Below are positions 12,934 to 25,529 of a stretch of 64,000 nucleotides of DNA, piece after piece. Source of the stretch: Bursaphelenchus xylophilus (taxonomy: Eukaryota > Nematoda > Chromadorea > Rhabditida > Aphelenchoididae); NCBI GenBank assembly GCA_904066235.2, contig CAJFCV020000003.1, positions 9,114,001 through 9,178,000 on the forward strand. Reading direction: 5' to 3'. The notes beneath the pieces are model-generated. The model was given only the letters and a program-made list of their open reading frames with translations. It had not been told where the DNA came from and did not search any database. Numbering within the stretch: the first letter of the stretch is position 1; every line of letters starts with the position of its first letter. A program made the translations under genes and the position numbers.

Positions 12934-15900
12934 TCAGAAGGGGCGCGCCGGCACCAGGTTCGCGGACTTGGGGCCGGAGATGAAGAGGCGTTTCAAAGCG
13001 ATCTGATAGTCTCGGTTGAATACCTAAAAGCAAAAAATTTAAATCAATTTATATTATACATGGAAACTACACCAAAATTTTTTGATCTTTCTTTGAAATA
13101 TCTGAAAAAATTACATTCAAAGGCCCGAAACCTTACCGTATAGATGATTGGATTCATTGCCGAGTTGCTGTAACCCAGCCACGTGATAAACATCTCAACA
13201 TGAGGGTTTATCTTACAATCCGAGCAGAACTGTACTACCACGTACATTCTAAAGCCATATTAAAGTGGTAGCGGGTCCCACTTACATGAAGAAAGGGGTC
13301 CAACAAATTGTAAAGCATCCCAGGATGATTCCCAGCACTTTCACACCGCGCCGCTCTTTGGCCGCGGAGATTGCTCGAGGCTTCTTTTGAAGGCTTTTAC
13401 GGTAACTCCGCTCTTTTCTGAAAAGGTAATATTGGGGTAAAATACGAGGCACCAACAAGTAACGTTTTTCTTTAGTTTTTCAAAAAAATGGCAATTTTGG
13501 TCCATTTGTCATGATACTTCATTCTACGTCATGTTGACGTCCGACATACGCCTAAGACATCTCTACGTTGCACTTATCAGATGACCACTATTCCCTTGAC
13601 ATTTTTCTCTTTTTTTGCATAAGGTCTATGGGGATCTGGCAGTGTTCTTATGAACTTTTTTTCAAGGATCTTATGCAACGTTTAGATCTTTGTATAGCGT
13701 TTGCAAATTGCTGGGAGGCTTATTGGATCAAGGGCAGTAATTTTGTTACTTTTCTTTATGCAACAAAGTTACTGGTTAGCAAAAAGTTAGATGCCCTTAT
13801 ATTGACACAGGATATCTTATGTGTATCTTATCGTTGGTAGCCGGAAAAACTAGTATAAACATTTCTAAAGCCTCTATAGGACCCTTAGCGGTAAGGTACA
13901 TGCAGAAATTATCTGCAACATACCTTAGTGTACCGAAAATTATGTGAGAACAAAAAGCTACCCTAAAATGAACTTTAGGCCCCATAAAATAGAACATTTT
14001 CATGCAGGACCCCTCATATCTATTGACAACTCTTTTTCTCTGACATTTACTTCCTGTTACCTTTGCTTGTGCCGCTTCACCTTCTCGTAGCTGATCATTG
14101 GCCGGTCTTGGCGGCCTTCGCTGAGCTCCGGATGAGCGTCCTCTTTCCGGAACGCCACGCATTTCTCGTAATTGGCCTTTAACGTGGGTTTCATGGGCAG
14201 TTGCGCGTCGCCATTTTGACTGACACCCGTCTCGCGCCGGATAATCACCGACTTGTGCTGTTCTTGCGGACTCTGAATGTGTTTGCGTTGAAGTTTCCAA
14301 AAATGGAATGGAAGTGCAAAAAAAAGTTCAAAAAATTTCGTTTTGTCATCACGCCCTACCGTTACTGCGATTGTGACTTGAGTGAGGCTCTCTCGATTGT
14401 TTTCGTATTCTTCGTCTTCGAATTCGTCTTCGTCTTCGGCCATAACCGCGTCCTCGTCTTCTTCGACGATCACGCCGTTCTGGGATTTGCTCTCTCTGTC
14501 CTTGGAACGCTCTAAAAATAACGCGAATAATAGATGGAAGAATGAAAATAAATGCGAACAAAAAAGGGCAGAGTACTCGAGAGCTGTCGATAGTACTCTG
14601 AACAGTCAACTAGTTCTTTGTGGACCTAAATTGTTTGGACTTAACAGCTGGGACAGAGATAAAAATGGGTAAAAAATAAAAGTTCTATGGGTTTGACGGT
14701 CGGTTTGCTTCGATTTTTTCAAACGTCTAGCCTATCAAATCTCCGAAAACTTCAATACAAACTTGTAAAAATTTGAGCCTCAATCTAAGAACACCTTCAC
14801 TCTAGAGCATCACTACAAAGCCTTATGAAAAATCAAGGCCGGAAAATTGATAAATGAAGCTCTAACTTACCGCTGCTTTCCTCATCCTCGTCCTCTTCTT
14901 CTTCGTCTTTTGCGAACTCATCCGACGTTGGCAAGACATGGCTAATTTCATGTAGTATCGTTGACTCAATGTGCTTTCGTATCACCTGCAAATCAGCCCA
15001 TAAGACACTAAAAATCTAATCTTTTCTGTGCCAACAACTTTGCTGATTCTGATGCGAAAATAATGATAAACTTTAAAGAAGACATCTCCAAAATTAGTCA
15101 TCATTTTTCTCATCAAAATTGGGTGCGCGACAAGATAAAAATGCGTGGTGTTAAAGGGAATGGATCAGCAAAAAAAAGAGAAGAAGATGTATCGGAAAGG
15201 TTAAGTGTAGGTGCAGATAGCTGTAAAATTTCTAAGACAAACACAGCAGCATGTAAACTACGTCCAGGAAACCGGTTATTCGGGAAGCCATAAACAAAAA
15301 AAGAGCTTACATGTGAAGACGTGGCCAGCTAAAACAAAGTATATAATTGTATTTGTTAATGAAATGCCGATCCACCCCGAACACCCCGACATTAGTAAAC
15401 GTTTCTTCTATGGGGGTTTAAATGTATTTGGGGAGTTATTTACGGTAGAGCGGGTCAGGTTTAGCTGATGTGGTCACGTGTATTCGAAGTGATTTTTTTG
15501 GATTTTCGTCTGTTTAAAAATCAGTTTTGCTTTAAATCCAGCCCCAAAAAGAAGTTTTGGTATACGATGATAGGAGTCTGTGTGATATTACTTGAAAGAT
15601 TTGAACGTATTTTAGTCAAAAAATCTGGAGAAAATCGATCATCTATCAAAGCCTCGCTTGATGATCATGAGCAATATAACAGAGGTCACTGCGATTACCA
15701 TTACTGGTAAAATGACAATCAAAAAGCAAAATTGACTAATAAAAAGCCCTTCAGAGATATGGAGATGCGAAAATTCAAAATTTGAAGCCATTTTCACAGT
15801 AAAATCAGTTTATAAACTCTTTTGGTCTTCTCTAAACCCTGAAGAAACACTTGACCAGACCATCAAAACCAGACCTGACCCATAACTTTTCCCGACGCCT

Positions 15901-17989
15901 CTGACAAAAGGGTTCTCTCGCCTACCTTTTGTCGATAAATTTGCCTTGCCCGATGCTTCGCAAAGGCCTGATAAATCTTGAAATAGACGAAGAACATCAC
16001 AGTCAACGGGATGAAGAAGCTGCCCGTTGCGCTGTAGATCGTGTACGACGGCAGGTCGAGGAATGTGCACTGCCAAGTGCCGTTGATCATAACCAGATTC
16101 CCGTGCTCTGCAACCTGTTTCCAGCCGAGTAATGGGGCGAGGGAAATGAGAGCCGAGGAGACCCAGACGGCCAATATCATCAACACAGCTGTTTGTTTGT
16201 TTCGTTTGGCCATATACGCGACTGGTGAGGTGATGGCCCAATAGCGATCGAGTCCGACAATCGAGAGGTTCCATATCGACGCGGTTGAGCAAAGGATGTC
16301 CGCTGGAATCACGGTATACTTTACTGTTCTTATAATAGGATTTTTTTGTCTGTTTTTACTTTTTTTAATACCATTTCAACCCCTATTTTCGCGGGTATAA
16401 ACAATGCAAATCGTTATATAGCTTGTGTAACCCCAACAGCCTTTGTTATGTATATGCTATAGATTAACGGCGGGTCTGAGGAAGTCAACAACCTCTTTTA
16501 TGAATATTCATAACTCACCCGAGACGAAGATAGCGCAAAGTGTCTCCGGAAAGAGCCATTCGCCGGCGATGGCGTACACCGAAGACAATGGGAGGACGAC
16601 GAGGCCCAGGCACAGATCGCTGAAGGCAAGATTCCCCACCTGAAAAGGGAAAAAATAATTATTAAAACAATTTTTGTATAAAAAAAGCCATGGCTAATTT
16701 AATTTTTTGCTCAAGAAAGCCTAGTGATGCTATAAGAAGGTTGAAAAAATAGGTGTAGGCTTCATTTTTTAGATATATTTTTTTGCTAGTATAATATAAT
16801 TTTTTACGCCATATCGCATTCTAACTTTATATTTCACCTCAATGACCCCCAGACAATCATAAATTAATCTACGACCTCGTTAACAACTTCCTACATCCGC
16901 CTTGTCCTCTAAATGTCACTTTTTTCGCACGTTTATTAATCAAAAACTGGGTCGATTGGAAACTTAATTTGAGTACTGTAATGTTGATGTCTGATGGAAT
17001 TTCTCTCAGTCGATGCTCTCCGTTTCTCAGTAAATCGGATAAATGACGCTTTAAAGTCCCCGGAAATATGAGCATAACTCAATTTGCGGATATTTTTGGT
17101 CTCCCATCTCTTTTCTGGGGTTCGTTTATAAAAAAGAGAATTTAAAAAATCAAAAAAAAAATTGAATAAATAGCGGAAAGAATATTTATAATTTTATTTT
17201 GAAATTCCGAGAATGAAAAAGTATTCAAAAAAATTGGGGATGACAAAAGGACATATGAATGTACATACTAGAGATCACAAGTTAAATTTGTAAATTTGTA
17301 CCGTATCTTGGAAGAAGCTTAATTTCAAAAAAATTTTATACAATTATTGCGCTAAATGCAGTTTATTTTAAAGATTTAGAAGGTATATTTGAAAAAAATA
17401 AAAAATTTTTTACCCTTTTATATTGTACTAGACACCTGACCTTCAACTTGAAAATTCGATAAAATTATCGTTGCTTTTTTGCCGTAAGTTGATTAATTGG
17501 GCCGGCTAGGCCCCAAAATTAGATTTTCATGCTATTGCTTTGAGGAAATGCACTTTTAATGACTGTTTTTATCTTATACTAGTCCTTCCGGAAAGTCGCC
17601 GGACGGAAATCGGCGACATGCACTCCGCGAAAACGAAAGTTCACTTTGCACTGTGCAATTTCTTGCTTTTCGCACCGTGCAATAGGCTTTTTTCGGGTGT
17701 CGCTCGCACCCTGAATTTTTTCGCACAGTGCATGTCGCCCATTTCCGTCCGGCGACTTTCCGGAAGGACTAGTAATAGGCTTTCCTGGCTGTCGTTTTTC
17801 ACCTACCAACAAGTTCGGCACGGTCTGCAACCGCGGGTTCTTGTAGAGCACCACGAAGACCAAGGCGTTCGCCGCCACCGTCCACAGCACCAGCACCGTC
17901 AGCGCGATGCTCTTGAGCGTCTGGAAGAGCGTGTAATGCTCCATCTCCTCGTGTGGTTGGGGGATGTTCGCCTCGAACATGACGTGCAT
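12934..17989 (-). CDS. octr-1: Octopamine-type biogenic amine GPCR, OCTR-1-like
   Basis: Minus-strand exons: 17807-17989, 16519-16639, 15926-16302, 14871-14985, 14360-14511, 14061-14272, 13286-13417, 13137-13248, 12934-13023; all join in frame to 497 aa. Class A amine-receptor marks are present in order: NLAFSDL in TM2, an Asp (ADILCSTASIWN) in TM3, DRYWAITSP after TM3, APLLGWKQ in TM4, SGCFTICWTPFF-type TM6 (the sequence reads GCFTICWTPFF), and NSAMNPIIYT in TM7. The third intracellular loop is long (exons 4-6) and very acidic. The DRYWAITSP and LAPLLGWK signatures fit the octopamine/alpha-adrenergic-like group; in C. elegans OCTR-1 is a Gi/o-coupled neuronal receptor. The ATG at 17989 is the first after an in-frame TAG. 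A 194-bp inverted-repeat element lies 34 bp beyond the exon 1 donor. The amine-receptor call is firm; the exact orthologue is from memory of the family. Confidence 0.92.
16640..17806 (-). other. Intron 1 of the amine-receptor gene
   Basis: This 1.17-kb intron contains one inverted-repeat element (17579-17772) and two copies of the short CTAGTATAATATAATTT-type motif (16786-16804 and 17416-17433). I see nothing coding in it. Confidence 0.6.
17579..17772. mobile_element. 194-bp TA-flanked MITE with GCACAGTGC dyads
   Basis: Terminal inverted repeats of about 45 bp begin CTAGTCCTTCCGGAAAGTCG and end with the exact reverse complement. TA lies immediately outside each end (17577-17578 and 17773-17774), as for Tc1/mariner-type insertion. 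The interior carries GCACTGTGC, GCACCGTGC and GCACAGTGC. It encodes nothing of its own. Confidence 0.85.
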
Positions 17990-18289
17990 GTTGGCGCCGG
18001 TGGCGCGCCACTCTGCCTAATTCTGCTCAGCACTTTGAATCGTTTTGAGGACGACGGACCTGGGGCGAGCACAAATTAGATTTGGGAATTAAAACGTCAA
18101 AAAGTTTGGGAGACGGGACAATGAAAATACACTCGGATTGGCGGCGTTAAAATTAAGCGAATGTTTCCAATAAAACGGTGAAATTAAAAGCGTGGGAGAT
18201 GCCGTGGGGACTGGTGTAATGCTGGATCAACAAATTTTTGTCAACACATAAAATAATTGTAATTGAAATGTCACGAAAAATTTGAATAT

Positions 18290-18560
18290 TTAAATGTAAG
18301 CACTTTGAAAATTGGGGTAAAATACGTATTTTGGAGATAAATGGTTCATCAAAAAACGGTATAAATATCTGGATGATTTTAAAATTTGCATAAATTTGAA
18401 TATGCAAATTTTCAAAGCTTCTGTCTCAGACATCTGAAAATTTAAATACGTCATAAATTGTTTATCAAAAAAGGCTTCAAATATCTGGATGACTAAAAAA
18501 TTGGCATAAATTTCAATATTCAAAGCTTCTGTCTCAGACATCTGAAAGTTTAAATACGTC
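18290..18560. repeat. Tandem repeat, period about 115 bp, a little over two copies
   Basis: The segments 'aatatctggatga' (about 18363 and 18478) and 'caaagcttctgtctcagaca' (about 18412 and 18525) recur at the same spacing, with similar sequence between. A third, partial unit precedes them. Confidence 0.8.
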
Positions 18561-20599
18561 AGAACTGAATCTTTGGCTACAAAATGAAAGTCTTCCTCCC
18601 ACAGAATATCCCAAAAATCCCCCTCAAACGATGACTAATGTATAACACGTACATGCACATAAACAGTCAATTTACAAATTGCAATCCCGTCACTTTAACC
18701 CCCTCAAACTTGCGAATCCCGCAAATTTAAACCCGCTGGAATCCCCGCAAGTCGCTTAGCCGAAACCCTCGCCGAATTATCCGAATTAGTCGACGAACAC
18801 GTGGTCGCTTCCGTCCACCCAAAACAGCCGGAGGCGCTAATTTCGCGGGGCTCCAGAATCTCCTCCTCACACAACTTGCGAATTGGATTACTTGTTCAAT
18901 TACTTTCGCAGGACAAAAAACGGTTTTGAACCGCGAGTATAACAAATCCGATTTCGAGGCCAAATTTCTTTGACACAAACGGCGCTCAACGCGCATTAAT
19001 TCGCTTAGCCGTTCCGGCTCTTGACAACACAAAAACCAACCGCGTTTGCATTGAGGAACTCAACTTTTTCAATGTCAAAAAATAGAAAATGCAGACCAAA
19101 ACAGGCCAACAAAGAGTAATGACAGGAAAGCAGAGTAATCACGGTCCAAATTGGTTCCACTTACTCGCGTTTCTGCCAATAAATAACATTTTTTGCAAGC
19201 GTTTCCCCTCTTTGCGGGGGAGTGAAAATGATGTGCAGTTTGTTGTTGGAAATACATACTAATAAGGACAAAACAAGACGAAAATTGGCTGATAATCAAG
19301 AGATAAACTATAAACGACAGGTTTAAAGAGTCATCGCATAATCAAAATGCAGCACTGTCGATGAAAAGTCGGTGAATTTTGCAGAGATCCGCCGAACTCC
19401 TCTGAATCCCCTCAAAATCCCTTAAGCTAATCGAATCGTATCCGTAATGCGCGAGAATCCCGCAAAAAAGTCGGGGCTGGTGTTGGTGGGGGACGTGTTT
19501 TTGGGTCGTCACTTGGGCCGTTCCCCGGCCACGCCCCAAGCCCCATCCCTGCCCGGCTTCGGCTTCGTTTTGCGCAAGCGTTTCCAAGTCCCCCACAAAG
19601 TGTTTAAATACTTTCGGAGACAATGCAAATTAACGCCTTTACAAACGCGCGCATCCTTGACGGAAGAGTCGAGGATAAATGCCGCAGGGCAAATGTCAAT
19701 GATAGCGGAGATTCCGGAGAGTAATTACTTCCGTCGCGCGGCCCCGCTTTCCCCAAATTTGGGGATTTTTGAGGAACAAAGCGAGGATCAGAAGAAGCGG
19801 GAGTCTTGTCTGTGAGCTGTGTTGGCATGAGGTGCTCTCCAGGACAACTCCGAAGAGTGTCATTTGCATTCCCAGGGCCGCTGGCTCTTGTTTCGGCCGC
19901 TTGATTTGCGAGAGCCGCCATTCGATTCCAAAAAGCTCGGATATCGCGCGATTTGGTCTGCGGAAATCTGAAGGCGATGTCTGGATTCCGAAAACTTTGG
20001 TTCTGAGAATTCTAGGCCAAAAATGTTCTAGATAGGTGAGTGATTATATATGAGGTAATATAATCATTCAAAAATGGGAAAATAGACCATGGTATCACAG
20101 TAAAAACAAATATTTTTAAATCCCATGAAGACTATTTTGGGCTGTATAAATTTTTTTCATTTTTCACGCGTCTTTGTATTATGATTTTTCAAAAAAAAAA
20201 GACTGTCCAATTTTAGGCCAAAAATATATTTTTGTCTACGCAAGGTCGAAATACAATATAATTTTAATGAAATCTCAGTTTCAGAAATCAAGAAGCCCTT
20301 CAAAAATGAAGAAACCCTTCAATTTACTATATCAAAAAATGTATTTATTACGTAATTTTGAATTGTCATCTTTTTTTGGCATTTGGTTTAGAAATTCTTA
20401 CCCCCGTTCAAAACTGACAATTGTAAGGTTTGAGAAAACAAAGGAACCGATAAGTACGCAAATACACCTGTCCGAGAATGCTGTAAACATTATTAAAAAT
20501 GGGGAAAAGTTTGGTTTTGTCAAGGCAAGAAAAAATTTTAAAATGCTATAGGATGGGAGAGAATTCATAATGGAAAAAGTTTTTTTGTGACGCGGATGT

Positions 20600-20950
20600 T
20601 GTATCAAAGCTTGGTATAAATCGTGATTGATCTTTTGTAAGGCATTTTCGAGATTCCGAGTTTGCGCTTTTGCAGAAACGACCGAAATTTACCGGTCGAA
20701 AACTTGGTCGAAATTCAAAAAATTTTTTTTTTTAGATTTTGCAGCGGTAACCTCCAACCATGCACCGCCATGATCTTTCCACAAAAAAATACAATTTTTT
20801 CGCTCAATGGTGACAAAGACATAGCAAAAACTTCCGATTTTTTTACTGACCGCTACCCTAATTTTGTGTACTCTCTCGGCAACAAAGATCGTTCAATATT
20901 TCGCTGCGCCTACAAGGCGCGAGCCAAGACATTTAGGAAACAAAAAAATT
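20600..20950 (+). repeat. Copy of dispersed repeat family R1
   Basis: It contains 'actctctcggcaacaaagat' followed by 'cgttcaatatttcgc' and 'aggcgcgagccaagac'. These parallel the 51900-52010 part of the best-defined member in order and spacing. Confidence 0.6.
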
Positions 20951-23900
20951 AAAAAAATGCGTGACTTTTCGCAAAAAAATTTTTTGAAAGCAATATAATA
21001 TTTAAAAAATGTACTGTAAATCTGTTTAAAAAATTATAAACCCCCAAAAAATGGCAAGATTAGCTGCATAAATTAGCCAAATGAATGACAAATTGTACTC
21101 TTCCAGGTTATGCGGAAGATGAAATTCAATCCCTCGGGCATGCTCTACTCGACTTACAATCTCCCCACTTGTATTGTAATTCGATTCGGAGCCAATTAAT
21201 GGACTAAAATTGAATTATTTTCGGGGAAATGGAAGAGAAACCTCTAAAATATGACTTTGGTTGTTTACGGGGCGAAATTAATTAGGTAAATTTGATAATA
21301 AACAGTCCTAAATGAGATTATAGCCGAAGGTGGTAAGCGAAAGGGGAGAGCAAAGTTTGTCGCGTATGGCAAAAATTTGATGGCTGAAAAATTAAAAACC
21401 TCAAAAAAATATTTTCCGGATAGCGTGCAATTCTTTGGAGTAGATGAAAAATAAGATTTTGTAAGGCTCTCAAAACCTGCATCAGGATCTCCAAAAGTGA
21501 CGCAGCGAAGGCTGAAAAGTCCTGCTCTTCAAAAAATTACTTTTTGAACTTTTCCCGTGGAAAGTGCAACCTCTCTGCTACTGTAGCCTCCAATACCGCG
21601 AATCGTCCCGTCCCTGCCTGACATTCCCCTCCACTACCCGGAACTTTCAAATCCCGAGCAATTAGAGCCCTCGGCAAACTGGCTAGATTCGGCCGCTCGC
21701 CGCGGCCCCTAATCACCATTAATGGCCCAAAAGTTTTTTTTTTTTGAAATGAGAGAAGACGCAGATGCCAACAACTTGTCGCCTCTTAAAACAAATTAGC
21801 CTCTAACGCATTCCGCTCCTTTTTATTTGTTTATGGGCCGTTTCTTTTGAGGACCAAACTTGGTTCGGTTAATCGCTGCGGAATCCACCCGGGAATTGGG
21901 AAATATTTTAGCGACAAATCTACAGACTTATAGACGAATTCATAAGGCATTATAAGCCAAGTAATAATCTAAAGATTTGGGGAATAAAAAGGGAAAAAGT
22001 CTCTTTTTTTCAATTTTACAGCTACACCTTGCGTAAGACCGGAAATTGTCAAGCTGCATTTTGAAAACAGAGGATTTAGAGTGAAGGTTTGAGCGAACTT
22101 ATTGGGTTCACAAAACTACTTGAGGGGGAAAACAAAAAATTACAAAATACAATATTAGTTACTTACAAATTATATTACACTTGACAAGCTGCTGTCACTT
22201 GCAATTTTCTTATATTTAAACAGTCAAAGCGACTATAAAACATATTTATAGGACTGCTTTGGGGCCTTAACTATCCTAATAACAAACAATAGATGACCTA
22301 CAATCCGATAATCCTCGTTAAAATCCCGTCCAGACGCTAGTAAAAAGATTTAAGACCCATAGCTAAACAATTAATTCGAGCAATTGCTCTCAACCCACTG
22401 CAAGCTTCTGCAAAACGCCTATTCTAAACAAAATACCGAGAAAATGACAATCAAAAAAACATTGGGGACACGAGAAGCGGAGGGGAAAAGGCAACTCTTT
22501 ATCCCATAATTGGACAAGATATAACGAAGAGCAGAGTCAAGTGGTCATAAATAATGTATTTGTTGGCGAATTGTCTACGGATAGGGGGCGATAATACACT
22601 CAGATATTCTTCACGGCATCAGCGGTAAATTGCGAGCGAAAAATAGAATCTTTATACCGGCGTAATAAGATTTTTTGGTGGAATATTACATTAGAACTCA
22701 TCTATAGTACGAAAAAGTCATTGAAAGTTTAACAAACCAGTAGAAACAGGCCAAAAATTTTTAAAATTCAAGAAAAACGCCTTGAATAATATCTCAGATG
22801 TCTGGAAAAGCTACCTGAGCGGATATGACCCCCCCAGAAATCCATCAAGAATTAACGTCCGCCTAAAACAAGGACAGAGGTAAGAAGGGAGGCCGCGAGA
22901 AGACGGCCGACGAAGCGGATTACGCCAATCCCCCCACCACTCCACTTTTGGCCCCGCGGCGATCAAAAATAAATGGCGACGGCAAAAAGCGGAATGAATG
23001 AGGAATACGAAACAAAAGACACAGCTGGAGATAGCACTACCTTCGTTTTGGCGATGATTTTATAAGTTTTTACTACCGAGATGTTTGATGGCCTAGAAAC
23101 TGTAGAATGAGGGGATTTTTAAGGTTTTTGAAGCCTAAAAATGGATGGAATATGAGATCGGAAAGCTGCTTTCCAAAAAAACCTTACCTTCAAGAGCTAT
23201 TCAAGATTTCATGAGGTTAGAATCAAGATTTGCGCACTTTAAGGGAGCAAAAAACATGCTTTATGACCTCATAGGATTCAGGAAGACAGATAATCTCATA
23301 GTAATTAATTTCGAAATATTTTTTTTTGCAAATAAGGAATATACATGCATATACATAATTCAGGGAAATCTGTGGGTTGCAAATTTCAAAACAAATAACA
23401 TTTTGTTTCCCACAAAGATGCGCTTTAGTTTAAAAATGTCCTTCACAGTTTTTGAAATCATTTGTTGCTGACTGATACGGCTGCGCTAAGCTTAGCTATG
23501 ACAGTAACCCAAAAAATCTTCATTTCCAGTGGTTTTTTACTTTGAATTTACAGAATTCTTACTTATATTCCAAGATTAGACACAAGGAAACAAAAAATGT
23601 AAATTTGTAACCTTTGGTGCGCTCTAAATATTGGAAAATGAATCACGGTGAAAGCAAGGAGCCACTGCATGTCTCTATAAAGCTTATACACTTGGCTGAT
23701 TGGCATATCAGCTTCGGGAGTGCTCACAAAAAATTTTCAAAAACATTGTGGACAATTTTGCAGAGCTAACAAGATCTCCGAGCTAATTACTCCCCGAGAA
23801 GACTGAAGTCTACTCCCGTTATTATTTGTGTCATCACACCTACTTCCTAATTATGACTACAATTACAGCCATTCTTATCACCCAAACTACCAATTATGAC

Positions 23901-25520
23901 TACAATTAACTTCTCCAAAACACACACCCACTTCCCGGTAGAACCAAAAATTAAATGGCAACATTTTAATCAAAAAGTTTCCGATTTACATCCGGGAATC
24001 TTTCGGCGGTCTTTGGCCACGGGAATCCCGAGAATTTACAGCCAAAGATGGCGTCGTATTTCCCGGAGTTTAATGTAAATAAGTCGAGAAGTGGATCGGG
24101 GCCACTTGGCGAGCACTTCTTCGACCTTCATGTAAAGTTATGTGAAGATAAACGGAGAACGGGCGATACATCGGTTTATACCGCCATAGTCCTTGTAATC
24201 GTCTTACAGGGATGTAAAGTTCAATCATTATGACTTGAGCCAGTGCACTCGAAAGTGTAATGTTTTGTGCCCCGAGAGTACAATTACAAATAATTGTATT
24301 TCCACTACAAACTGTCGAAAACCCCATTGAAATTCCTTTTCACGAGTCTTAAGCTAGCTGCATTGCAAATATTCAGCTGAATTTTTAAAATAGAAATCCC
24401 CTATTAGGTCTATTATGGAGCTAATTGAGATTACTCAAGAGGTATTAGTCATCCGGATGTCATATTGGATATCCGGTGCGTAGAGCGGGGGGATAACCAA
24501 TTTTCGTACAAAGATTTCCTTGAATTCTTTTAAAAATTAAGATGTGAATAAGAGAGTAAGAAGCAAGAACGTCATCTACGCAAGCAGAGGGAAACAAAAA
24601 GACAAGGTAGATAAGACACTGTTAGTATACTTTGTACTTAAGGATTTACGTGCTTTGCAAGGGGCAACGTTCAGTGATGATGAGAGAATTTTTTGGCGAT
24701 ATCTCTGTCAAGCTCGACAAAAGGACAAACAATTTTTGTGGAGATTTTGCATTAAAAAAGTTCTTATTGTTAGTGCCAAATTCATAAAAAAATTCAGAAT
24801 TTTGTCTATTTTCTGCCCAAAAAATTCAAAGGACCTTGCCTGCAATTGGCTAAAATTATATACATAAAAATTTCAGCGCCTTTAGAAATGCATAGATTAC
24901 TAGATTACACAACAACCGACACTGTGCTGAAAAAGACTGCAGAAAGAAAAGCATCCACTATTTGACCTTGAAATCAGAAAAAAATTATATCCTTAAGAAT
25001 AAAATGCTAATCTTCTAAAGTTTGTACATCTCACGTAATCTCCGAGATTACCGCCTTTTTTATGCACTTATCTGCTCCGCTTGGTCGATTAGCTCATTAT
25101 TAGCTCTGTTTTTCTTCCTTCTACCAAATGTGCAAGTCGAATCGGATTGTTCCACCGCATATCCAGGGAAGATATTGTTTTGTCCAAGTCCACAAAAGGA
25201 AACCCTCGACCTCTGGAGCCTGAAGTGGGGTCCGGAGGTCACGCCGCGCGTCTTGACTTGAGTTCGTCGGTTCTCGCTGTTCGTCATGGAGAAGACGGCG
25301 GGCGACGGTCAGTTTCAGTTATTCCCGCTGATTTCGGATTTGGTTTTTTTCTTCGTCTTCGTTTTTCGAATGGCATGATCAAGCGATTCCCCCCTCCGTT
25401 TGGATCTTCGCTTCGCGTTTTCCTTCGATTGCCGCGCTCAAAACGCCCTTAGGGCATGTTCACCTTGCTTGATGACCAAACAAAATGGAGAATCTTTTTA
25501 CTCATACAGAACTCCCCCAC

Positions 25521-25526
25521 TTTCAG
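25521..25526 (+). promoter_or_regulatory. Probable spliced-leader acceptor (TTTCAG) of the Ly6 gene
   Basis: TTTCAG ends three bases before the ATG that starts a clean signal peptide. No in-frame upstream exon is apparent, so trans-splicing is the simplest reading. This decides the start at 25530 over the in-frame ATG at 25485. Confidence 0.55.
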
Positions 25527-25529
25527 ACG

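Larger units (their letters stand above)
17990..25529. other. 7.5-kb non-coding region between two divergent genes
   Basis: No credible exon found on either strand. It contains a 115-bp tandem repeat (18290-18560), GC-richer islands at about 19440-19960, 21580-21725 and 22880-23000, and an R1-family copy at about 20600-20950. It would hold the upstream control regions of both the minus-strand amine receptor and the plus-strand Ly6 protein. Confidence 0.6.

Noticed and set aside
13888..13927. Short hairpin in an octr-1-like intron as a microRNA precursor
   Set aside because: The stem is about 15 bp with mismatches and a tiny loop, too short for a typical pre-miRNA.
17540..18079. 179-residue open frame on the plus strand across receptor exon 1
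   Set aside because: It is the antisense shadow of receptor exon 1 plus the MITE and has no protein family features.
18727..19032. 101-residue open frame on the minus strand upstream of the amine receptor
   Set aside because: Arg-rich, no family resemblance, and no acceptor linking it in frame to receptor exon 1, which has an upstream in-frame stop.
25485..25529. Upstream in-frame ATG of the Ly6 protein
   Set aside because: Starting there puts 15 polar residues before the signal peptide, and a TTTCAG acceptor lies between the two ATGs.
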